In this document: positions 7,514 to 14,206 of the stretch, in pieces
Position numbering within the stretch: the first letter of the stretch is position 1
How the letters are laid out: each line of letters begins with the position of its first letter
From: Chlamydiota bacterium
GTDB lineage: Bacteria > Auribacterota > Tritonobacteria > UBA1439
Assembly (NCBI GenBank): GCA_012729785.1
Contig: JAAYCL010000024.1
Location: 1-34,346, forward strand
Length of the DNA stretch: 34,346 bases
Reading direction: 5' to 3'
Made by a program: the position numbers and the translations under genes
The notes under the pieces: model-generated
Told to the model about the DNA's origin: nothing
The model's database searches: none
Seen by the model: only the letters and a program-made list of their open reading frames with translations

Positions 7514-8623
7514 CTAGAGGAAGTAGTAGAAGATCGTCGTGAACAGCAGGTCCGCGACCACGATCAAGAAGACGTCCATCACGACCGCCCGCGTGGTCGC
7601 CATCCCCACCCCCCGCACACCCCCGGTGACGCGGAGGCCGTTATGGCAGCCGACCATCACGATGATGACGGCGAAGCTGAACGCCTTGACCCCCCCCTGC
7701 ACCAGGTCGCGGACGGTGGAGGCCTGGATCGTCTGTTCCCACCATCGGTCGAAGGTGAAGTCGAGGGATATGGCGTTCAAAAAGAACCCCCCCGCGACGC
7801 CGGTCACGAACCCTATGGCGGTGAGGATCGGCACCGCGACGAGGGTCGCGAGCACCTTCGGGGCGATGAGGAACTTCGACACGCTCAACCCCATCCCCTT
7901 CAGGGCGTCGATCTCCTCGTAGACCTTCATCGTGGCGAGCTCCGCGGCGATCGCCGAGCCGGTGCGGGCGGAGACCACGATCCCGGTCATGATCGGGGCG
8001 AGTTCCCGGGCGAACCCCATCACCACGAGGCTCGCGACGTAGATCTGAACCCCGAAGGTGGATGCCTGGGCGGCCGAGAGCATCGCGATGACGAGGCCGA
8101 GAAGGAAGTTGAGGAGGGAGACGATGCCGATGGCGCGGATGCCGATATCCTCGATCTCGGTGACGAGCCCCTTCCACCGCAGTCCCCTTCCCTCGAACGG
8201 CGCGATGAACGACCAGTAGACGGCGTCCACGGCGAGACGCCACGCGTCCAGGAGCTCCTCCCGGGCGCGGAACGCCTTGTTCCCCAGCGATTCAAGGAAA
8301 CCGGCCGAGGCGGGCGGGCGCGGCCGGTCCTCGGCGAAGCTTTTCGAGAGGAGCTCGATGACCTCGGCGGCCTCCCCGCATTCCCCGCGGAGCCCGACCT
8401 GCGCGCCGCGGCGCCGCGCGGCCCGCACGGCGCGGATGAGCCAGGCGCATCCCCGGCTGTCCAGACGCTCCAGTTCCGAGAGATCGAGCGCGATGCGGGA
8501 CGCCCCCCCGCCGGCGGCGCGCACGATCTCCTCGAGCAGCCGGCGCCCCTCCCGGTCGGAGAGCGGGCCGGGGACGAGGATGACGGTTTCCGGCGCCTCG
8601 GCGGCGCCCGGTGCCTGTTGCAT
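7514..8623 (-). CDS. mlaE: STAS domain-MlaE lipid ABC permease fusion
   Basis: Inner-membrane permease of the Mla-type transporter. From the Met at 8623 it has 369 aa: a STAS domain (about 10-95, with ALDLSELERLDSRGCAWLI), a linker, then the MlaE permease with several hydrophobic helices (IGIVSLLNFLLGLVIAM, ELAPIMTGIVVSARTGSAIA, VLATLVAVPILTAIGFVTG and a hydrophobic C-terminus ending FYYFL). The E-L-A-P-I-M...A-R-x-G-S-A-I-A-A-E-L motif is characteristic. The STAS domain corresponds to the separate MlaB of Enterobacteria. An upstream in-frame ATG at 8722 would overlap the preceding lipoprotein gene by 50 bp and has no ribosome-binding site; a TTG start at 8635 is another possibility. Confidence 0.88.
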   Translation of the reverse strand: MQQAPGAAEAPETVILVPGPLSDREGRRLLEEIVRAAGGGASRIALDLSELERLDSRGCAWLIRAVRAARRRGAQVGLRGECGEAAEVIELLSKSFAEDRPRPPASAGFLESLGNKAFRAREELLDAWRLAVDAVYWSFIAPFEGRGLRWKGLVTEIEDIGIRAIGIVSLLNFLLGLVIAMLSAAQASTFGVQIYVASLVVMGFARELAPIMTGIVVSARTGSAIAAELATMKVYEEIDALKGMGLSVSKFLIAPKVLATLVAVPILTAIGFVTGVAGGFFLNAISLDFTFDRWWEQTIQASTVRDLVQGGVKAFSFAVIIVMVGCHNGLRVTGGVRGVGMATTRAVVMDVFLIVVADLLFTTIFYYFL

Positions 8624-8672
8624 GGCCTGAATCAAACCGCCTTTCCCGGGGAAGACGGGCGGGGCCGCGGGC

Positions 8673-9827
8673 CTAGCGGCGGCGCCTTTGCTGGTACCAG
8701 ACCCCCGACTCCCTGAGTTCATGCCGCGGGATCGAGTATTTCTCCACGAGCGCGGAGACCTCGTTCAGGCGCTCCGCCTGCATCCGTTCCCGGACGGCGT
8801 CGAGGGAGCCCGTCTCGAGCTCCCGTATGCGCCGGGTGAACCGTTCCTGCCGTTCCGGGCCTGCCGCCGCCGCGCGCTCCCGGATGTCGCTGAGCATCGC
8901 GTTGCGCCGCGCGACGACCTCCTCGTCGGAGGGCCTGGCGGAGAGCGCGGCCACGCACGCCGCGCTGTCGCGGCGAAACTGCTCGCGCATCCCTGAGGGG
9001 ATGAACGCTTCGTACTGCTCCGCAAAGGAACGCAGGTTGACCGCGACCTCGCGCGCCTCGGGTTGCCAGCTGCTCCTCGGCGGCGGCTCGATCCCCGCGG
9101 CGGCGAGCTCCTCGCGGGGGATCTCGTATTCGTCGAGGAGCCGGTTCATGGTCTGGATGCCGTCGAGGCGGTGGTAGTAGTCGAGCACCCCCGGAAGGTC
9201 CTCGGCGCTCGCCCCTTCGATCATCGAGATCCGTTCCCTGAGCTGGAGGCGCTCGCGCTCGCTCGTTGCGGCCTCGGCCCGGGCGCGGAGGTCCCGAAGG
9301 GCGGCGTCCTTTCTCTGCGAGGCCGGGAGGGCGTGCGTGTCGTCCCTGAGGAGGGCGAGGTAGGCGGAGAAGTCGCTGCGGAACCGCGCCCGCCTCCCCT
9401 CGTCGATGAGCCCCTCGTAGTCCTGGATGAACGCCTCGACGAGGGAGGCGACGGTCTCCTCCTCCTCGGCGGCGGGATCGACCGGCTCGGCGAGGGCGGC
9501 GAGGGCCTGCGCCGGGGAGGCCGAATCCTGCGCCTGCGGGGAGGCCCGGGGCGGGATGCCGGGGGCGTCCGCGCCGGCGGGGAACTGCCGGGCGGCGGCC
9601 AGCTCGGCGCGGAGCCGCCGCAACTCCGCCTCGTAGCCGATGAGGCGCTGCTCGTAGCGGGCTCGGTCGGCGCGCCGCGCCGCGTCGAGGTCGGCGATCT
9701 TCCGCCGGGTCTCCTCGCGCAACGAGAAGTAACGCGGGCGGTAGTCGTCGGGCTTCCCGCACCCGGCGGCGAGCAGCGCCGCCGCGAGGGCGAGGAGCGC
9801 CGCGGCGGGGGTGGTGCGCGTCCTCAT
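8673..9827 (-). CDS. coiled-coil lipoprotein with a tandem internal duplication, first gene of the mla-like operon
   Basis: No family recognised. It is a 384-aa protein with a lipoprotein signal (hydrophobic residues 8-21, lipobox AAGC with Cys23). Residues 36-81 form a strongly charged predicted coiled coil (REETRRKIADLDAARRADRA onward), followed by a Pro/Ala-rich linker (82-124). Residues 125-246 and 262-376 are two diverged copies of one helical unit: both contain a F-x-x-x-Y-E-x-x-I...R-x-x-F-R-x-D block, a later R-x-x-x-x-L-x-D-(L/I)-R-x-R-A block, and end with Y-x-I-P-R-x-E-L. It stops 49 bp before the STAS-MlaE start and is presumably co-transcribed, so it may be an accessory envelope component of lipid transport. 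An ATG at 9839 is an alternative start. Confidence 0.75.
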   Translation of the reverse strand: MRTRTTPAAALLALAAALLAAGCGKPDDYRPRYFSLREETRRKIADLDAARRADRARYEQRLIGYEAELRRLRAELAAARQFPAGADAPGIPPRASPQAQDSASPAQALAALAEPVDPAAEEEETVASLVEAFIQDYEGLIDEGRRARFRSDFSAYLALLRDDTHALPASQRKDAALRDLRARAEAATSERERLQLRERISMIEGASAEDLPGVLDYYHRLDGIQTMNRLLDEYEIPREELAAAGIEPPPRSSWQPEAREVAVNLRSFAEQYEAFIPSGMREQFRRDSAACVAALSARPSDEEVVARRNAMLSDIRERAAAAGPERQERFTRRIRELETGSLDAVRERMQAERLNEVSALVEKYSIPRHELRESGVWYQQRRRR

Positions 9828-9887
9828 CACGGATAGCATTCTAGCACGGCGAGGCGGGCTTGGGAACGTCGAAAGGAGGTGCGGTGT

Positions 9888-9916
9888 TTGACCGGGAAGG
9901 CTGTCCGTGCTACCAT
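9888..9916 (+). promoter_or_regulatory. sigma70-type promoter for the exported protein at 9966
   Basis: TTGACC (9888-9893), a 17-bp spacer, and TACCAT (9911-9916). It excludes upstream in-frame ATGs at 9879 and 9915 as start codons and leaves a leader of about 43 nt before the ATG at 9966. It lies in the divergent gap shared with the lipoprotein gene on the minus strand. Confidence 0.6.
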
Positions 9917-9965
9917 GCTCCCTGCCGCCGTCGCGAAGGCGGTCCTGTCCGGGGGGAAGCGCGCG

Positions 9966-11336
9966 ATGCGAACGAAAACGTCTTCGGGGCGCCTCCCGCG
10001 GTTCGTCGCGGCGATCGCCGTCCTCTCCGCCCTCTCCGCCCCCCGCGTCGCGTCTGCCCAGGGAGCCCCGGGCGGCGCCGCGAGACGGATCAACGACGTC
10101 GTGATCCTCCGCGGGCGCCAGGTCTCGGGGATGCTCGGCGCCCGTTACGAGCGAATCGGGGCGTTCGCCGTGAAGAACGGGCGCCTCGATCCCGCCCCGT
10201 TCCAGATAGACGAGCGGGACAGGGACGGCGCGCTGATCTACACGACCTACGGCGGGGGGACGACCGGGAAGAGGCGCGGCGCGCTCGGCCCGGCGGACGA
10301 GATCCTCTTCCTGTACCGGGACGCGGGGGAGAAGAGGGGAGGGGAGCCCCTTCCCGCGGGGGCGGTCGAAGGGGCGGAGATCACCGTCTCGGATCCGCTG
10401 GGCGGGCCCGAACGCCGGCTCTACCTCTTTGCCTTCGAGAAGACGGCGCCGCGGTCGGAGACCGACTACGTAACCTACGACCCGCGGAGGGACTGGGTGA
10501 CGAGCCCCTACTACGTCCTCGGCTTCCCGTACCGAAAGGCGATACAGGTCCCGTCGTTCTTCGCCCTGACGGAGGCGGCGGGGGGTGACGGCCGCAACAT
10601 CTACGACCTGTACAAGCTCCGCCTGACGCTCGACCTGAAGCTGCTCGGGGAGGCGACCTGGACGCAGGACGACTTCTCCTGCACGCCGGTCGGATACGTG
10701 GACGGCCCCGTGCGGGTCTCGCGGCGGGTCAAGAGCGCCCTGAGACTGGCCGGCCCCTTCCACAGCGCGACGATCGACAGCGACAGCGCCTACTACCCGT
10801 ACCATTGCGAGTTCCCGTCGCTCCTCCAGATCCCGTTCCCCCTGAGCGCCATCGCCCGCAGCGTCACGATGCGGATCACCGACGACCTCTCCCCGGAGGC
10901 GAAGGGGATGACCTGGTGCAACGAGCGGAACAGGAGCGGCATCGCGATCACCGGGAAGCCGGGGGGAGAGGCGGCGCTCGATTCGGGGCCGTACCGGTGG
11001 AAGCTCGCGCACGGCCCGCAGGGGACGATCATGACGCTCACGATCTTCGACCCGGGGATGGCGATGATCGGGAAGAAGCTCTTCTACTCCGACGACGAGG
11101 CGACGCCGGACGAACCGTGCCAATTCAAGGGCCAGATCGCCAACTCGGGCTACACGCTCACCAGCATCGAGTCGATGCCCAAGGGGAACTACACCTTCAC
11201 CGTCTACGTCTTCTGTCCCGTGCGCTACGTGCCCGGCGGGGAGCAGGCGTACCTCGACTCCGTCCTGCACCCGCTCGCCGTCTCGGTCGCCGTGGTCCCG
11301 GCGGCCGAGGCGGGGGCCGCATCCCCGCGCCCCTGA
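9966..11336 (+). CDS. exported protein of unknown function
   Basis: Not recognised. A 456-aa protein with a signal peptide (MRTKTSSGRLPRF, then hydrophobic VAAIAVLSALSAP, predicted cleavage after ASA near residue 32). The mature part is mostly beta-like and rich in aromatic residues; no membrane segments follow the signal. Early features are VVILRGRQVSGM and PAPFQIDERDRDG. The middle has YVTYDPRRDWVTSPYYVLGF, and the end YTFTVYVFCPVRYVPGGEQ, which could be a final strand of a jelly roll. Cysteines are few. The start is chosen because it follows GGGGGAAG and the promoter at 9888-9916. The next gene is a membrane-anchored hydrolase 121 bp downstream with its own possible -10 box. A polysaccharide-binding or polysaccharide-degrading role is possible but unsupported. 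Confidence 0.8.
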   Translation: MRTKTSSGRLPRFVAAIAVLSALSAPRVASAQGAPGGAARRINDVVILRGRQVSGMLGARYERIGAFAVKNGRLDPAPFQIDERDRDGALIYTTYGGGTTGKRRGALGPADEILFLYRDAGEKRGGEPLPAGAVEGAEITVSDPLGGPERRLYLFAFEKTAPRSETDYVTYDPRRDWVTSPYYVLGFPYRKAIQVPSFFALTEAAGGDGRNIYDLYKLRLTLDLKLLGEATWTQDDFSCTPVGYVDGPVRVSRRVKSALRLAGPFHSATIDSDSAYYPYHCEFPSLLQIPFPLSAIARSVTMRITDDLSPEAKGMTWCNERNRSGIAITGKPGGEAALDSGPYRWKLAHGPQGTIMTLTIFDPGMAMIGKKLFYSDDEATPDEPCQFKGQIANSGYTLTSIESMPKGNYTFTVYVFCPVRYVPGGEQAYLDSVLHPLAVSVAVVPAAEAGAASPRP

Positions 11337-11415
11337 CCTTCCCTCCCGCCCTCCCCAACGCGTGCGTTTTCGTGACAGGCGCCGATTCCCCGTGCCTTTC
11401 CCCCCCCGCGTCGGG

Positions 11416-11421
11416 TATACT
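11416..11421 (+). promoter_or_regulatory. -10 element before the alpha/beta hydrolase gene
   Basis: TATACT preceded by CGGG, 36 bp before the ATG at 11458. No good -35 box is visible, so the hydrolase may alternatively be read from the upstream promoter. Confidence 0.35.
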
Positions 11422-11457
11422 TTCCCCCCTCCCCTCGCCCTATTCGGAGCATGCCGC

Positions 11458-12405
11458 ATGCCCAGCAGAATCGTCGCCATCGCCCGGTCGCGCGCGGCGC
11501 TCGCCGCGGTCTTCCTCGTCGCGGGGCTCGTCGCCGGCCCGCGCGTCGAGCGGTTCCTCTCGAACCTGCGCGTCCGCGTCGTCAAGGTGTCGTTCGAGGG
11601 GCCGGCGAACAAGGCCCTCGCCGGGAAGGTCTACTACCCGGCCTCCTTGCTCCGGCGGCCCCGGCACGGCGTCCTCTTCTGTCACGGGACGCTCCCCGAC
11701 GGCAAGGACACCGCGTTCTACCGCGCCCTGATGAAGGGGCTCGCGCGCCGCGGCTACCTCGTCTTCGGTTTCGACCTGCGCGGGTTCGGGAAGTCGCCCT
11801 CGATCTCCAATATCGGCCGCCCGGTGGGGCTCGATTTCACGGCGGACGCGAAGGCGGCGATAGCCTACATGACGGAGCAGCTCCCCGTCAGGCGCGACAC
11901 GCTCACCATCATGGGGCACTCGCTGGGGGCGGCGATCGCGTTCGCGACCGGGGCGACGGACGAGCGGGTTGCGAACATCATCGCCATCTCCGCGGGCAAC
12001 TTCCCTTCCCCGGGGAAGTACCGCGAGATCGACAAGAGGGATTACCTCGCCAAGATCAAGCGCGCCACCGGTCTGGATATCCCCCCCAGGGAGTGGGACC
12101 GGATGGCGGGCCCGCTGGCGCTCTTCCAGCACCTCCCGCTCCCGGCCCGCAAGAAGGTGCTGATCGTGCTCGCGGACTGCGATTCGAAGGCGGTCATCGA
12201 CTACAACCGGCGGCTCTACGACGAGCTGAACGTGCAGAAGGACATGCTGATCATCCCGGACAGCAACCACAACTTCGGCTACGAGGATTTCCCGGGCAAC
12301 GAGAGGATCTCCGAACCGCCGCTCAGGATGCTGACGCAGGGGATAGAGAACTGGCTCGACTCAATCTGCGCCGATCCCGCGGATGCGCCGCCGCCTGCCG
12401 GCTGA
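11458..12405 (+). CDS. membrane-anchored alpha/beta hydrolase
   Basis: A 315-aa serine hydrolase, probably an esterase or lipase-like enzyme facing the periplasm. An N-terminal hydrophobic segment (about residues 10-28, ALAAVFLVAGLVAG) acts as signal anchor. The fold markers are the oxyanion motif FCHGTLPDG, the cap-proximal strand GYLVFGFDLRGFGKS, the nucleophile elbow GHSLG with Ser155, an acidic residue after strand 7 (D240 or D242 in LADCDSKAV), and His271 in DSNHNFG. The triad is therefore complete. Start chosen by GGAG eight bases upstream; the ATG at 11451 is out of frame. It follows the exported protein at 9966 and converges with the 5'-nucleotidase gene. The substrate cannot be told from sequence. 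Confidence 0.85.
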   Translation: MPSRIVAIARSRAALAAVFLVAGLVAGPRVERFLSNLRVRVVKVSFEGPANKALAGKVYYPASLLRRPRHGVLFCHGTLPDGKDTAFYRALMKGLARRGYLVFGFDLRGFGKSPSISNIGRPVGLDFTADAKAAIAYMTEQLPVRRDTLTIMGHSLGAAIAFATGATDERVANIIAISAGNFPSPGKYREIDKRDYLAKIKRATGLDIPPREWDRMAGPLALFQHLPLPARKKVLIVLADCDSKAVIDYNRRLYDELNVQKDMLIIPDSNHNFGYEDFPGNERISEPPLRMLTQGIENWLDSICADPADAPPPAG

Positions 12406-12493
12406 GGTCCCCGCGTGCGCGGCGCGCCTCCTCGTCACCCGTTCTCCCCGGGCCGCCTGCGAGGACGGGGCTTTCGCGGCGGCGCCCCCCCCG

Positions 12494-14143
12494 TCAGTTC
12501 CGGCCGGGGACGTTCAGCGCGCCCTCGCGACCGTCCTGCCGGGGCGGCTGATGATCGTCCGCGCGTCGGCCGGCGCCCCGCGCGGCAGCCCCGCGAGGCC
12601 CGCCGCCCGCCGTGCGCTCGACCGCGACGAGACGCCGCGCGGCGAACCGTTTCGCGGAGACCGGGCTGTGCGCGCGGATATGGTCGCGCAGCATATCGCG
12701 CGCGATGATGCCGGTGTCGGTGAGGGCGCTCCCTTCCGCGACCAGGTCCCGGATGAATCCCCACTTCACGAGGTAGGTGTTGAGCGCCACGAGGTAGACC
12801 TCCTCGTCGTCCAGGGGCGTTTCGCCGCAGGCGGCCGCAGATAGCCGCGCGTTGCGGGGGGCGGACGGGTCGTAGTCGACCGTGAGACCCGAGAACCTGA
12901 GGTTGTCGGGCCGGCGGAATGAGAGGACCCTCTCCAGTATCCCCCGGACCTGCTTCCCGGTGAGGCGGACGGTCCAGAGCGTGTCGTCGAACGGGATGAT
13001 CGCGTAGACGTCGCGGTACCTGATCTCCCCCTCGAGCAGGGGGCCGCGGATGCCGTGCCGCTGGTTGAAGGCGATCTGCGCCCCGGTCGCCTCCCGCATC
13101 CCGTCGGCGATCATCTCGCCGAGCATCGCGACCCCCTCCCGATTCTTCAGGAAATCGGACTCAGACCAGCCGACGATCTCGTCGAAGCGATTCCCCGCCC
13201 TCGCACGCCACCTGTCCACGCGCGCCTCCATCGCGGCGTCGGGGGCGCACCGATTCTCCGTGAGGGGGATGAGCGCGTAGTCGTACCGTGCCACCCGCTT
13301 CGACCGAGGATCCAGCGTCAGATCGAGCTTCCCGAGGTATCTGCCGTAGCTTCCCGGTTGGAGGATGAGCGTGCCGTGCTCGGGCGAGCGGAACGGCTCA
13401 CGCAGCGCCAGGTGCGAATGACCGCCGAGGATCAGGTCGACGCCTTCGACCTTTCGGGCTAACCGCTTGTCCCCGTTCAGCCCGAGATGGCTCAGGACGA
13501 TTACGAGGCCGGCGCGGTCGCGCCGCAGCGCGTCGACGGAGTTCCCGAGCTGTTCCTCCGGCTCCAGGCAGACGATGCTCGCGGCCGTCCCGGGTATCGG
13601 CATCGGCGTCGAATCCTCCAGCGTGACCCCCGCCACGCCCACCCGCACGGCGCCGCAGTCCTTGACGATGTGCGGCCGGAGAAAGGCGGGCGTCTGCCCC
13701 GTCTCCCGCACGATCACATTTGCCCCGAGGAACGGGAACGCGGCCCGCTCCGCGAGCCCGCGCAGGCGCGCAACGCCCCCGTCCCAGTCGTGGTTTCCGA
13801 CGGCGAGGGCGTCGTAGCCCAGCGCGTTCATCACCTCGACGAGGGCCTGTCCCCCCGAGGAGTCCCCCTCCGGCGTCCCCATGTAGAAGTCCCCCGCGTC
13901 GAGGAGGAGGGTGGGGATTCCCCTGCGGGCGTTCTCCTCCCTGATCTTCTTCACGCAGCCGGCTAAAACCGCCGCTCCGCCGATCCGATGCCTCTCGCCG
14001 GCGACCCTCTGGGGGAGGATGTGGCCGTGGATGTCGCTTGTGTGGAGGATGCAGAGGGACGGAGGCGGGGCGGGCTCGACGAGGCGGCAGCCGGCGCAGA
14101 GGGCTATCGCGAAGAGAAGCAGGAGGCGAACGGGCCGTTTCAT
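12494..14143 (-). CDS. 5'-nucleotidase/2',3'-cyclic phosphodiesterase family lipoprotein (UshA-like)
   Basis: A 549-aa metallophosphoesterase anchored by a lipobox (signal MKRPVRLLLLFAIALCAG, Cys19). The metal ligands are complete: D37 and H39 (DIHGH), D85 (GDFYMGTPEG), N117-H118 (GNHDW), H219 (SHLGLNGD) and H242/H244 (GGHSH). The second half (from about residue 325) is the 5'-nucleotidase C-terminal substrate-binding domain, with FNQRHGIRGPLLEGEIRY and IIPFDDTLWTVRLTGKQV. Such enzymes hydrolyse extracytoplasmic nucleotides or UDP-sugars for phosphate and nucleoside salvage. The last ~30 residues are Gly/Ala/Arg-rich and probably disordered. It is convergent with the hydrolase gene (88-bp gap). 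A GC-rich inverted repeat overlaps its stop codon but lacks a T-run. Confidence 0.88.
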   Translation of the reverse strand: MKRPVRLLLLFAIALCAGCRLVEPAPPPSLCILHTSDIHGHILPQRVAGERHRIGGAAVLAGCVKKIREENARRGIPTLLLDAGDFYMGTPEGDSSGGQALVEVMNALGYDALAVGNHDWDGGVARLRGLAERAAFPFLGANVIVRETGQTPAFLRPHIVKDCGAVRVGVAGVTLEDSTPMPIPGTAASIVCLEPEEQLGNSVDALRRDRAGLVIVLSHLGLNGDKRLARKVEGVDLILGGHSHLALREPFRSPEHGTLILQPGSYGRYLGKLDLTLDPRSKRVARYDYALIPLTENRCAPDAAMEARVDRWRARAGNRFDEIVGWSESDFLKNREGVAMLGEMIADGMREATGAQIAFNQRHGIRGPLLEGEIRYRDVYAIIPFDDTLWTVRLTGKQVRGILERVLSFRRPDNLRFSGLTVDYDPSAPRNARLSAAACGETPLDDEEVYLVALNTYLVKWGFIRDLVAEGSALTDTGIIARDMLRDHIRAHSPVSAKRFAARRLVAVERTAGGGPRGAAARGAGRRADDHQPPRQDGREGALNVPGRN

Positions 14144-14206
14144 ATCGCGTCGATCTCCGTCGGCACAATGAGTTCCCCGGCGCGGGGGAGCGGGGGCCGA
14201 TCCCGG

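Noticed and set aside
5592-8716. Long plus-strand open frames opposite the mla-like operon
   Set aside because: No protein-like motifs; the minus strand encodes intact MCE, ATPase and permease proteins.
9879-9965. Earlier in-frame ATGs (9879, 9915) for the exported protein
   Set aside because: They lie at or within the predicted promoter and would hide the signal peptide inside the protein.
12464-12495. GACGGGG/CCCCGTC inverted repeat at the end of the 5'-nucleotidase gene as a terminator
   Set aside because: Large GC-rich loop, no T-run on either strand; likely chance in this composition.
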